A DNA stretch of 64,000 bases from Puccinellia tenuiflora (GCA_012064385.1 QRDG01000923.1:372001-436000); one strand, 5' to 3'; counted from the stretch's first letter, positions 42,642 to 54,393 are shown. Notes: generated by a model from the letters alone, not told the origin. A program made the numbers and translations.

Positions 42642-45051
42642 TGAAAGAACAAACGATGTCCGGATGTCGCCTAGAGGGGGGGGTGAATAGGCGATTAACA
42701 CTTTCTCTATTTAAGGGCTTGATAATTGTGGAATAAAACTATGTGTTTAAATTAACAAGCCAACAACCTAAATTAGTAGGTTTACCTCTGTGCACCAACA
42801 ACTTATGCTAAGCAAGGCAAGCAACAAGGTGATAGCAAGATAAATAACTTCAAGCACGAAGGCTATCACAATGTAAATTGCATAAGTAAAAGCTCGGGTA
42901 TAGAAATAACCGAGGCATGCGGAGACGAGGATGTATTCCCGAGTTCCTCCTTGTTAAGGGAGTACGTCTCGTTGGAGGGGTGTGAGCTCGCCACAAGAGG
43001 CCTACTCAAGATGCCACAAAGGCCTCACCCTATTCTCCGATGAACCTCACCCAAGGGATTGGTTCACCTTCCACTATAGGAATCCTTCGAGGCGGATTCC
43101 GGAGCCCTTTACAACTTCTCTTGGGGCACACACCCACAACTCAATTGGGGCCTCCAAAATTCATGCCGAAGCTTCACAACCGAAGTCTTCGCGGCACCTC
43201 CAAACCGTCTAGGGTACACGATGCACCCAAGAGGCAACAAGCTCTTGGGAACACAATGCACCCAAGAGTAACAAGCTTCTCATCGTCGATCTTCACGTAT
43301 CACCGTAGGGAGAGCAACCCGATGCAACAAATGCAAGAGGCAAGAACACACAAAGTGGTCAAGTCCTTCACTCTCAAATTCCAACCAAGCAACAAATGCT
43401 TTGGAGGGAATAAGAGAGGAAGAACAAAGGGATGAACACAAAGCAACCCCAAATCTAGATCCACTAGGTTCCCCTCACTTAGAGGAGAATTTGATTGGTG
43501 GAATGGTAGATCTAGATCTCCTCTCTTGAATCCCTAAATTTGGGCAAGAATCATCGCAGGGATTGAGAGGAATCAAGCTCACAAGTTTGCAACAATGGAG
43601 GAGAGAGAGTGAGAGCTGAGCAAAAGTTGAGCAACCAGCACTTGGGGGAAGAAGGTGGCTATTTATAGCCTCCCCCAAAAACTAGCCGTTGAAAAACGAG
43701 GCGCCGGAAATTCCGGGTTAAAGGGGCCGGAACTTCTGGCCGGGGGCCGGATATTCCGGAGCTTACACCGGAATTCCGGTGCCCCGAAAATTTCCGGAGC
43801 AAACCTCCGGTGCAAAGTTCCGGACCCCCACCCAATAGAAAACGCGAAAAAAGACTTAGCCAAATTTTCCTTGGGCCGGATATTCCGGACCAAAGACCGG
43901 AAATTCCGGACCCCCGGAAAATTTCGGAAACGTCCGAGGCAAATTCCGGACACCCTCCAGAGAGAAAGCAAAAAAGACTTAGCCAAAAAAAACTCAGATG
44001 AAATATGGGCCGGATATTCCGGTTGCAACGGCCGGAACTTCCGGGGGCCGGAATTTCCGCCCCACAGAAAATAGCAGAAAAAAAACAATATGAAAACGGG
44101 CATATCTTTTGCATCCGGACTCCGTTTTCGATGATCTTGGGCTCGTTGGACTCGCAACGAAAAGCTCTACAAGATCATGCAGAGAAACATCATTGGTCCA
44201 TCATGTGAGGAGGAGGTCACAAGGAGAGAGTTTGACCTCTCTAAAAGTACACGCCGGGAAAACCTCCTTTTGAAAACCGGAAATGCCGTACCTTTTGCAA
44301 ATGAAGTCCGAACAACGTGAAACCATTTTGTTGGAAAGAGAACGACAAGAGCTACCCTTGGAAATGGCAAATAAGCAATGGAGATTTTGCAAGAATGGAA
44401 GACATAATCTTCCGCACGGATGAACCGGCAAAATCTCCAATACCAAAAACGCAATAGGAAGACGCATATGAACCGTTTTCGGTGAACTTAGCCTTGTCAT
44501 GACGAGGCACGACAAGCACCAAGATCACACCAAGATAAGAGGCAAATAAGAACCATTATAGATGATTGCATGGATGCAACGGTTTGTGCTCTCTACGATG
44601 ATACGATCACGATATTCGGTCGAGAGCCCCTCTTGATAGTACGGCTATCTATCCTATAATCCGGTCTCTCACTAACAATAGAGACCGGTAAAATAGAAAC
44701 CCTATCAAGATCATACCTTTGCCTTGCGCATTAATCCACTTGAGGTCGATAAAGACGATCTTAAACTCCTCAAGACGCACCACCTTCCTCGATGCGCTTC
44801 GGTGAAGATTCACTTGATGCTCCCCCATACACCAAGATGGGAGACGCTCTCTTCGGCACATCTTCACTTGGCCTTGAGCTGATCAACCCGCACAAAGCCT
44901 TGATCAACCATAACTTCTTCCCTAACCTTGATTCAACAAATGGAGATCAAGCAACTCAATGGACACAATAAATATGGCTCAAAGCAAACTTAGTCCATAG
45001 AGATTGTCATTAATTACCAAAATCATGCATGGGGGCAACCATGCACTTTNG
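42642..45051 (-). repeat. 3' LTR of Copia-C
   Basis: On the plus strand the LTR opens TGAAAGAACAAACG with GATGTCGCCTAGAGGGG close behind. It ends ATGCACTTTN at the only ambiguous base of the window, where CTTTCA is expected by comparison with Copia-A. It is about 2.41 kb. The region 43694-44060 carries near-palindromes of CCGGAAATTCCGG and CCGGATATTCCGG type, unlike the 5' LTR. Confidence 0.8.
43694..44060. repeat. CCGGAWATTCCGG near-palindrome array in the Copia-C 3' LTR
   Basis: About ten copies of a 13-bp near-palindrome, CCGGAAATTCCGG, CCGGATATTCCGG or CCGGAACTTCCGG, are spaced irregularly among CCGGACCC blocks and A-rich spacers. The position within the LTR corresponds to the CCGGAGACTCCGG array of the 5' LTR at 49908-50262, but the centre of each palindrome differs. 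Confidence 0.75.
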
Positions 45052-46524
45052 AAAATAAGATACCAATTAAAACAAAAAAAACATAGGAGAAAAGATACCA
45101 AAAAAGATGGTGATACTTGACCAAAATCAAGTAAAGGAAATAAGGCAAAAAGGTAGCAAGACTCCCACAAAAAATATTAATTGGAACAAATATCTATGGA
45201 AAGAGATTAAATTCCAATTAATACAAATTGAAGGTACCAACACAAGATAAAGAAACAAATGCCAATTGATGGGATCAAAAATTGATAGATAGGTTAGTGT
45301 TCTAAATAAAAAGGAATGCTCCCCCAAAATTTATGCATTATCTTATATATTTGCATTTGAATACAAAATGCACGCACATGGGATCATTACTCTCCGTATT
45401 TTATTTACAACACTAAACACTACCAATTGAAAAATAGGATCCATTCAAAAGGCAAGGAGGGCAATAGATAAAGCAAAACAACGCAAGAGCCAATGTGAAG
45501 ATGGTCTACACAATCCACCACAATTACTAGTATCACTTGTCATGGACAAGGAGTATATAGAGATATTTCTCGGTGGTATAAAGGAATGATGTACAAGACC
45601 CAACTTCACCACAAACTAGCAAATGGCAAAAAGATTAGGAATTAAAACACCGTTTTTTAAAGAGGTTTGTTGGTAGTTTCAATTATTCGAACCAACCGGC
45701 AAAGCCATGGTTAGAATAAAAGGAAACAAATGGTTTCTCACATAATATATGGGAATGCATATTAGAGAGAAACCACACCAAGCAAACTCACATAAAACAA
45801 GAACCAAAGGGTAACCACAAAGGAAAATTGGAAACTTGTTTGAGTAAACATGCACATAGGAAATGGATAATGTACAATATCAACTCTAAGTGGCAAACCT
45901 CAAATGTTCACATTTTTATGGGATTGTAATCTGCACATAGCTTATTACTCCCCCATAATGTGATAATTCATTTTATTTTTAAACAAGAGGCAAATAAAAC
46001 CAACTAGAGAAATTAATGGACATTGTAGAATTTGAATTTCTCATGAATATGACATACCACATAGTAGCTAGATAATATTGAAATATCAATACTAGGTAGT
46101 GTGCCTCATGTATACACATTTTTAGGTTTGTGATGTGCACAAAGCACATCACTCCCCAAAATGGGATAGTCCATTAATATCTCAAAGAGCCAAATGAAAT
46201 CCACACAAGATTCAATAAAGCTCAACACACAAATTACACATACATGATACACAACTAACATACACCACCTTGAATAACAAGATAAGTAAGAAAGGAGCAT
46301 ATCACATACAAACACATGCTAGGAACAAAACTAACACATGCAAGGGAGCAAGCAACTTTCAATGAATATATGAATTAAATACAAGTTACCGCAAGGAGGA
46401 AGCATTGGATATGAGATAGATATGTGATAATCCAATTGACTTGGCTTGAGAAATAAAACCATGAAGATCCCTTAATTCTTCAAAAATAGCCAAGTCACCA
46501 ATGTCCTCCACAAACACCTATTGA
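45052..46524 (-). other. Copia-C non-coding region downstream of gag
   Basis: This is AT-rich sequence with no open frame beyond about 70 codons and no pol motif. Two diverged blocks, near 45870-45990 and 46060-46170, both contain a run like GGTTTGTGATGTGCAC or GGATTGTAATCTGCAC followed by ACTCCCCC, suggesting an old internal duplication. Confidence 0.55.
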
Positions 46525-48792
46525 TCAAGTTTGAGCTTGTTGGTCCCCAACCGAGTTGGGTCCTAAGAGGTTAGTCACAATAGGTTTGGGAACCCAAATG
46601 GTGCTTTTCTTGCCACCACTTTGAGCTCCCACATACTTGGCAAACACATTGCCAACTCTATCCTTCCCAAGAGAATAAACATCATCAATTATGATAGGGT
46701 TGGATGGGGTACCGTTAGTGCATGAAGAAGCAAAATGACCTTTGCCACGGCAAAGGTAGCAACACCGACTCTTCTTCTTCTTAATAGGCTCCTCAACTTG
46801 AGAAGCAATAACTTGAGTCTTCTTAGGAGGTGGCCTTTGTTCAACTCGTGGTTGAGCATGAGATTGAACAAGTGGCCGCTTCCCTAGTTGCTTCTCACTA
46901 AGAGACATCTTCTTCTTCATTGGGCAATCCCGAACATGGTGCCCTTCTAGCTTGCACTTGAAGCAAATGATCTTGGCCGGATTCTTGACTTGAACTTGGC
47001 CCTTCTTCTTCTCAACCTTGGACTTGGTCTTGATGTTGGAGTTGAATCCAAGTCCTCTCTTGTCCTTCGGGGATTGTTGCACACTCAACATGTTGTCAAG
47101 TGCACTCTTCCCCTCATGACGCTTTTCCAAGCCTTTCTTCATAGAAGTGGCTTGGGCCTTGAGCTCTCCTCTTTTCTCTACATGGTTAGTGACAACACAA
47201 GTACTAGAGGAGGTAGATGCATCATTGTTAGAGCAACAAGGCAAAGCAAGTAATTCATCACATGATGTACCAACATTTTTAGTGGATGAACTACTAGGAC
47301 TAGCACATGGCATTTTAGCATTTTTTGTTATGGTTGTGCTATTATCCACATGAGGTTCACAAGATGTTACCTTTTTAGTGATGACCCCATGAGCTAACTT
47401 TAGACTAGCATAGGAAGCTAGAAGATCATCATTAGAGCTAGATAGCTTTTTATGACTTTCTTCCAACTCCCTATACTTGCTAGTTAGCAACTCAAGTTGA
47501 GCCCTTAGCTCAACGTTCTCCTTCAAAGTAGATGCTTCACAAGAAATGGAGTTAGTAGCACAAGCATCATTAGCATTAGGAATAGAAGAAGAAAGCTTAG
47601 CAAGCTCTTCATTTAATTTAGCATTTTCATTTTTCGTGACCTTATATTTAGCAATGGCATGGTCACGTTCTTTAATGATTTTAGCAATTATATCATTATG
47701 AGACTCCTCGATAGATTCTAGTTTCTCCTCAAGAGAAGCACGAGTCTCTTGCTCTTCCACAAGAGCATCTTCTAACGATGCTTTCTCCATAGCATCATCT
47801 CTTTCTATCTTACCTTTTTCTTCAAGGCTTGCTTCCAAAGCCTCAATGGTTTCCCCACGCTCAATAAGGGTGCTCATGATTTCAAAGAGGTTAGCGTGGG
47901 CACTTTTATTGCTAGGAAGGGCTTTAAGAATCATTAGGCCTTTATTTTGAAGCAAAACATTAACCTTTTCAATATCATCTTCTTCACCATTATTATCATC
48001 ATCATTATTATCATTGCTAGAAGAAGATTTAGCCATAAGGCAATGAGTGATGGATGAAGAAGAATAATCAATTTTTGAACTACTCAAGTTCAAATCTTGT
48101 TCCACAATTAATTTGGTTTCCTCTATATTAACATTCATGCAAGAGTTAGAGGGAACACAAGCATTTTTATCATTAGAACAAGATAAAGCAAGCATATCAT
48201 CATTAGATTTATCTAAGCAATTTTTGGATGATATACAAGGACTATAAACACTAGCATGTATGACATTAGGAGTGCTAGAAGAGTTTAAGTCCAAAGATGA
48301 GGCATTGCAACAAGCTAGAGATAAAAGATTATCAAAGAAAAGCTCACTATCAATATTGCAAGACCTATCACTACTCACCATCACATTGGATTGTGGCTTA
48401 CCACATTTTGGTGAAGTAGATGAAGACGAGGGCTCGTCACGGCCGGAGGTGGAGGGAGAACAATCATCCTCAATAGAGTTGGACACTCCATATTTATCTT
48501 GAAGCTTGGTCCATAGCTCATGAGCATCCCGGAGAGGCATGATTGACTCAAACACAACTACACTCACAAACTTGCAAAACTCGTTAGATGCTAGAGCATC
48601 TAGATATAAGTTTTTCTCATCCTCTAAAGTCATACTTGCGTAGTCCTTTGGAGGAGAAAAACCTATATCTAGGATACGCTCTATATTGGGGTCCAAGACC
48701 CGTAAGTGATTAAGCATATGAGTTTTCCAAGCATTAAAATTTGTGCCATTAAATCTAAACAAGGAATTGTGCACTAAATCCCTAGACGACAT
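46525..48792 (-). CDS. Copia-C gag, intact 755 residues
   Basis: The gene starts at ATG 48792, 40 bases after the PBS, and is open to 46525. The N-terminal 110 residues (FNGTNFNAWKTHMLNHL, DAHELWTKLQDKYGV) form a UBN2-like capsid domain. A Ser/Asn-rich stretch follows, then a long coiled coil around residues 300-470 (EEKGKIERDDAMEKASLED). Near residue 610 is the knuckle CFKCKLEGHHVRDC and near 680 a second, CYLCRGKGHFASSC, both CX2CX4HX4C. The C-terminus (GNVFAKYVGAQ, STIWVPKPIV) matches the pre-protease region of Copia-A but ends in a stop before any protease. It should form particles with nucleic acid binding. It is the only long undamaged gene here, and it might be expressed or complement in trans. 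Confidence 0.88.
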   Translation of the reverse strand: MSSRDLVHNSLFRFNGTNFNAWKTHMLNHLRVLDPNIERILDIGFSPPKDYASMTLEDEKNLYLDALASNEFCKFVSVVVFESIMPLRDAHELWTKLQDKYGVSNSIEDDCSPSTSGRDEPSSSSTSPKCGKPQSNVMVSSDRSCNIDSELFFDNLLSLACCNASSLDLNSSSTPNVIHASVYSPCISSKNCLDKSNDDMLALSCSNDKNACVPSNSCMNVNIEETKLIVEQDLNLSSSKIDYSSSSITHCLMAKSSSSNDNNDDDNNGEEDDIEKVNVLLQNKGLMILKALPSNKSAHANLFEIMSTLIERGETIEALEASLEEKGKIERDDAMEKASLEDALVEEQETRASLEEKLESIEESHNDIIAKIIKERDHAIAKYKVTKNENAKLNEELAKLSSSIPNANDACATNSISCEASTLKENVELRAQLELLTSKYRELEESHKKLSSSNDDLLASYASLKLAHGVITKKVTSCEPHVDNSTTITKNAKMPCASPSSSSTKNVGTSCDELLALPCCSNNDASTSSSTCVVTNHVEKRGELKAQATSMKKGLEKRHEGKSALDNMLSVQQSPKDKRGLGFNSNIKTKSKVEKKKGQVQVKNPAKIICFKCKLEGHHVRDCPMKKKMSLSEKQLGKRPLVQSHAQPRVEQRPPPKKTQVIASQVEEPIKKKKSRCCYLCRGKGHFASSCTNGTPSNPIIIDDVYSLGKDRVGNVFAKYVGAQSGGKKSTIWVPKPIVTNLLGPNSVGDQQAQT

Positions 48793-48831
48793 CTTTACTC
48801 TCTAGGCGGTAAAGCCAAACAAGAGAGACGA

Positions 48832-48844
48832 GGCTCTGATACCA
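48832..48844 (-). other. Primer-binding site of Copia-C
   Basis: The minus strand reads TGGTATCAGAGCC, the canonical initiator-Met site, two bases from the LTR end at 48847. Confidence 0.9.
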
Positions 48845-48846
48845 AT

Positions 48847-50991
48847 TGAAAGAACAACTATGCCCGAGATGTCGCCTAGAGGGGGGGTGAATAGGCGATT
48901 AAAACTTTTTCTAATTAGGGGCTTGATAATTGCGGAATAAAACTATGTGTTTAAATTCACAAGCCAACAACCTAATTACTAGGCTCACCTATATGCACCA
49001 ACAACTTATGCTAAGCAATTCAAGCAACAAGGTGATAGCTATAGAAAAGAACTTCAAGCACGAAGGCTATCACAATGTAAATTGCATAAGTAAAGCTCGG
49101 GTATAGAAATAACCGAGGCACGCAGAGACGAGGATGTATTCCCAAGTTCCTCCTTGTTAAGGGAGTACGTCTCGTTGGAGGGGTGTGAGCTCGCCACAAG
49201 AGGCCTACTCAAGATGCCACAAAGGCCTCACCCTATTCTCCGATGAACCTCACCCAAGGGATTGGTTCACCTTCCACTATCGGAATCCTTCGAGGCGGAT
49301 TCCGGAGCCCTTTACAACTTCTCTTGGGTCACACACCCACAACTCAATTGGGGGCTCCCAAATTCGTGCCGAAGCTTCACAACTCGAAGTCTTCGCGGCA
49401 CCTCCAAACCGTCTAGGGTACACAATGCACCCAAGATGCACAAAGCTCTTGGGAACACAATGCACCCAAGAGTAACAAGCTTCTCAACGTCGATCTTCAC
49501 GTATCACCGTAGGGAGAGCAACCCGATGCAACAAATGCAAGAGGCAAGAACACACTAAGTGGTCGAATCCTTCACTCTCAAATTCCAACCAAAGCAACTA
49601 ATGCTATGGAGGGAATAAGAGAGGAAGAACAAAGGGGGATGAACACAAAGCAACCCCAAATCTAGATCCACAAGGTTCCCCTCACTTAGAGGAGAATTTG
49701 ATTGGTGGAATGGTAGATCTAGATCTCCTCTCTTGAAACCCTAAATTTGGGCAAGAATCATTGGAGGGGAAGAGAGGAATCAAGCTCACAAGGATTAGAG
49801 CAAAGGGGAAGAGCAAGAACAAGTGAGCAAGTTGTGTAACTAGGTTTTGGGGGGAAGGAGGCTTTTTATAGCCTCCCCCAAAAACTAGCCATTGGAGCCT
49901 GTCCAGGCCGGAGACTCCGGAGTAAGTGACCGGAGACTCCGGCCTGCTGGGTCATCGGGGAGGCCGGAGACTCCGGGCACCCTCCGGGGGAGCTCCGGAC
50001 CCCTATCCAGAGGCGCACCACACAGATGCAAAGGGCTGAGGAAAATGAGAGGGCCGGAGATTCCGGGTCCTCGGGCCGGAGACTCCGGTGGGCCGGAGAC
50101 TCCGGTCCTTCTCCGGGGGAACTCCGGACCCCTATACAGTGGCGCACCACAGCAAACACAAAACAGCAGCGAAAAACACAGGCCGGAGACTCCTGGTCCT
50201 TGGGGGGCGGAGACTCCGGTGTGACCGGAGACTCCGGACCCTCTCCGGGGTAGATCCAAACAGAGAAAACCAGAACTGCCATAACTTTTGCAAATGAAGT
50301 CCGAATCGAGTGAAACCAATTTTGTCGGAAAGAGGACGACAAGAGCTTGCCCTAAAAAAACTGAAAATATGAAAGCAAGCAAAGGAGATTGTGCGGAGGG
50401 ATGGAATGGTGAGACCTTTCCAAGCGGATGAACCGGCAAAATCTCAACACCGAATGCACACGCTTTTCATCAAGACTCCGTTTTCTATGATCTTGGGCTT
50501 GTTTCGAAGATAATCACAAGCCCTACAAGATCATGCATATACACATCATAGTCTATCATGTGAGGAGCAAAATATAAGGAGAGAGTTTGACCTCTCGTAG
50601 AAGAGACAAACCGGTAAAACCTCCGATATCAAAAACGCAAGAAGATATTCATGAGATCCGTTTTTGAAGAACTAGAGCTTGGTATGGAGATGAACACAAG
50701 CTCTAAATTCTTATATGGATAAAAGCCAAATAAGAACCAATAAAGATGATTGCATGGATGCAAAGGTTTGAGCTCTCCACGAACGATACGATCACGATAC
50801 TCGGTCGAGAGCCCCTCTTGATAGTACGGCTATCTATCCTATAACCCGGTCTCTCACTAAACATCATGAGACCGGTAAAATAGAAACCCTAGCAAGATCA
50901 TACCTTTGCCTCGTGCTTAAACCACTTGAGGTCGATGAAGACGATCTTCAACTCCTCAAGACGCACCACCTTTCTTCATTGCGCTTCGCTT
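48847..50991 (-). repeat. 5' LTR of Copia-C, truncated
   Basis: The LTR opens TGAAAGAACAACTATG and follows the 3' LTR for about 2.14 kb, up to the block CAAGACGCACCACC and GCGCTTCG. There it stops abruptly, about 250 bp short of the end seen in the 3' LTR, and joins Athila-like sequence. Because the lost part is the minus-strand start of the LTR, the truncation removes its 5' end and probably the upstream promoter part. Confidence 0.75.
49908..50262. repeat. CCGGAGACTCCGG near-palindrome array in the Copia-C 5' LTR
   Basis: About nine copies of CCGGAGACTCCGG or variants alternate with GGACCCCTAT and GGCGCACCACA blocks. It resembles the array in the Copia-A LTR (7139-7510) much more than the one in the sister LTR at 43694-44060. 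Confidence 0.75.
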
Positions 50992-53525
50992 GGATAACAA
51001 ATAATTTTTTTATAAGACATGCAACCAACACAAACATGATCAAGATAGTAATGTAAAGCATAGGATGTGAATGAAGTGATACAAAACAATTGTCTATAGT
51101 TAATAGCAAGAAAGCAATGAATAACCAAGTTGAATCATTCAAGCAAAACCTTTCATAAATAGTACATTAAAGACATGAAAGCAATGTGATCCACATATTT
51201 GATTGATTCTCAAAGTTAACAATTCCATGACAAAAGTGTTTGAGAATCAAAACAAAGAAGATGCAAGTTTTAGCAAAAAGCTTCAACTTCCAACGGTAAA
51301 GTCAATATAAAGATTCATGTTTAATCTGACAATGCAATATGATCAATGATACCCAGGGTCAATGCTAGATGTTTGCTTTGGTGGAGATAGAAGGAAGAGG
51401 AAAACTAACTCAACATTAAAAGTAAAAGAAAGGCCCTTCGCAGAGGGAAGCAGGGATTAGTCATGTGCTAGAGGTTTTTTTTTATGAAACAGAAGTAAAA
51501 CAATTTTGAGACATGCATGCTTTCGTTAACGACTTCACAACAGAGAAACTATCTAGTCCCCCATAACAAGCAAGGCTTTTAGACTTGTGAGAGCAGCTGG
51601 TTTTTAGAGGAGCGAGTACGCTCCTCTTTCTCCTTGGTTTCACCACTGTCCAATGTTTTGAGCTGATTTCTCAGATTTTCATTGCGCGGAGGAGAATGGT
51701 GAGTTATATTTATATTTTGCTTAAGCTGCTCTCGGGTTGATTCAAGTGAAGACGTAATCCATCGACACCGGGTGAAAATGGGGAAATGACCTTGCTTGTC
51801 ACGAGTTATATCTAGCTCTCTACTGCTCCCTCATGAGCTTAAAAACATAGGCACAAAAAGGAGTATTTTGAATTTTTAAAGATAGCACATGACAAATTTA
51901 CTTGGAATGGTAGGAAATACCATGCATAGGTAGATATGCTGGACTCAGCTGGCAAGATAGTTTGGCTCTGGGATTTGGATGCACGAGTGAACCATACACT
52001 CAGTACGAATTTTTGGGCTTAGCAAAGAAGGTATTTGAAGCAAACATCTAAAATTAACCGGTAACAGAGTAGCATAAGAAATTTATCAATCATAACCATA
52101 AAAGCTCCACACCGTCTCCAATATTGACCAAACAATTCTTTTGATGGAAAGATTAGCTTAAAGAATTAACAACTACGAAACGCCACATAGTTTCAAGTTT
52201 TTAACGGTATTTCTTTACTAATCAATTCCACTCAAATAACCAGCAAGTTTAAGCATTCATCCTAATATCTCAAAACAAATGAGAAGTATTAAGTATCCAC
52301 ACAATGATTTTACAATATTATGCAGGCTTTTCATTTCATTCCAATATCACATGAATAGCATTTTGTCCCTTTGACAATTCAAGCAATTTACCAATAACAA
52401 CTCTCCAACAAATATAAGTGAAGAACATGAGAGTTTAACAAGAACTACTAGAAGCTCTAAACAATATAAAAGCTAAAAATGAGAGCTTACTAGCAAATAA
52501 ACAGTAGCTAAGAATACTCAACAAGATATAAGCGAAGCAAAGGAGTATTCAAATGAAAAAGCGGAGCGTGTCTCTCTCCCACACAAACAAAGCAAGGATC
52601 CAACAAGCATATGACCAGCAAACAAACAAAACAAAACTGAAAGTAAAAAGACGCTCTAAGCATAGCACATAATATGTAAAGTGATAAAAACGAAGTTCAA
52701 CGAAGACGACCTTATGATAGTCGATGAAGATGAGGGGATGCCTTGGGCATCCCCAAGCTTTGACTCTTGATGGTTCTTGATATTCAGAGGGGATGCCATG
52801 GGGGCATCCCCAAGCTTGAGTTCTGACCCATCCTCAATTTCTTCATATTCCTCTCCTTTGGAACTTAAAAACTCCCTTCACACAAAACTTCTCATAAACT
52901 GATTAGAGGGTTAGTGCTCATAAATTAAAAATACACATGTGTTCAACTCAAGACAAATTTCAAACAACTTTATTGGGTATTAGCTACTGTTTACTAAGCC
53001 TCAATGTGGCACTCCTCCTCAAGAGTATCACATTTGACGATAGTAAAAGAGATGAATACAAATAAAAGTAGATACTGTCAAAAACTGAACAGTCTGTAAA
53101 AATTGAATTGTTCGAGGCACTTCTGCAGCTCAAATCAGAAAATTCAAAACGAACGAAAGATAGCTAAAAGTATCAGGCTTGCTTTCTAAAAATTCAGAAA
53201 AAGATAAAATTCAGAGGATTTTTAGATTTTCGAACAGTGAAGGACAAAATTCTGTTTCTGGACAGCAAAACACCACCTCGCACTTTCAATGCATTAGAGG
53301 CTAAACTTGGCACAACAAACCAAAGAAAAAGATACAATGTTGTTGCTACAGAGGCAACAACTTCATGACTCAAGAAAAACAAAAACAAACTGAAAGAAAA
53401 GAAAACATGGGTTGCCTCCCAACAAGCGCTTTTCTTTTAAGCCTTTTAGCTAGGCATGATAATTTTAATGATGCTCTCATAAGAATAAGAGTTGGAACGC
53501 AAAAGAGAGCATCATGAAGCAAATA
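50992..53525 (-). other. Athila-like element 2, non-coding interior
   Basis: This is AT-rich DNA without a recognisable gene. Two copies of a GGGGATGCC(T)TGGGCATCCCC-like inverted block lie near 52735-52760 and 52790-52815, each followed by AAGCTT; each can form a hairpin. The block GTTGCCTCCCAACAAGCGCT at about 53411 is a conserved word of this repeat type. Confidence 0.5.
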
Positions 53526-54232
53526 TCAAACACATTTAAGTCTAACTCTCTTCTTATGCATAGGCATCTTGTAAGAAAATAAATCATTGGAGCATAAAGC
53601 TACTAGCATAGGAAGGCAAAGCAAATGCAACATTAAAACCTTCAACATAAATATGGGAAACTTCATAAGATGAAAATTTATATAACCATGTTTCCCTCTA
53701 TCATAATAACTTTCAGTAGCATCATGAATAAAGTCCACAATATAAGTATCACATAAAGCATTCTTATCATGATCCACATGCATAAAAGTATTATTACTCT
53801 CCACATAAGCAAAATCCTTCTCATTAGTAATAGTGGGAGTAAAACTATCTTAACCATCATTGTAATCATCATAAATAGGAGGCATATCATAATCATAATA
53901 AACTTTTTCCTCAATAGTAGGTGGACTGAAAATATCACATTCATCATTATAATCATCATATATAGGAGGCATAGTATCATCAAAGCAAATTTCCTCCTCA
54001 AAGCTTGGGGGACTAAACAGATCATATTCATTAAAACCGGCATCCCCAAGCTTGCAATTTTCCATAGCATTAGCAATAATGGCATTCAAAGAAATCATAA
54101 TAATAACATTGCTACTAGCATGATTATTGTGCAAATAAAGTTCCATAGGTTTTTTAATTTTCTCTTCAAAAGCATCAGACCAATTTCAAGATAAATTTTA
54201 TAAAGCTCTCTAATTTTTTTGTTGTTTTCCAT
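53526..54232 (-). pseudogene. Athila-like accessory frame (decayed, unknown function)
   Basis: It starts at ATG 54232 (MENNKKIRELYKIYLE), shifts frame near 54180 and then reads WSDAFEEKIKKPMELYL. A tyrosine- and aspartate-rich part repeats the unit MPPIYDDYND twice, with FSPP(S/T) motifs. After a TAA near 53850 it continues to VDFIHDATESYYDRGKHGYI and a hydrophobic stretch (FMLKVLMLHLLCLPMLVAL) that could be a membrane segment. It ends at 53526 with a basic tail (MPMHKKRVRLKCV). I know no function; its place just after the PBS suggests a gag-position product. Confidence 0.55.
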
Positions 54233-54373
54233 TAAACCGAACTAGTGAAATAAAAACAAGAAACAAAAAGATTTAATTGCAAGATCTAAAGAAGATACCT
54301 TCAAGCACTCACCTCCCCAACAACAATGCTAGAAATTAGCTTCATCGTCGGAGTATGAGTACCGTTTACCTTA

Positions 54374-54393
54374 CCTCCCCGGCAACGGCGCCA
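54374..54393 (-). other. Primer-binding site of Athila-like element 2
   Basis: The minus strand reads TGGCGCCGTTGCCGGGGAGG, the canonical aspartate-tRNA-type primer site of Athila elements, ten bases inside the LTR end. Confidence 0.85.

Larger units (their letters stand above)
42642..50991 (-). mobile_element. Copia-C: non-autonomous gag-only Copia element
   Basis: The minus-strand order is truncated 5' LTR (50991-48847), PBS, a single long gag gene (48792-46525), 1.4 kb of non-coding DNA, and 3' LTR (45051-42642). No protease, integrase or RT is present between the LTRs. This is the plan of terminal-repeat retrotransposons with a gag domain (TR-GAG), which depend on an autonomous partner. 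Copia-A, with similar gag coiled coil and LTR ends, belongs to a candidate partner family. The left flank GAGAC (42637-42641) should be the target duplication. The right copy is lost because the 5' LTR is cut. Confidence 0.85.
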
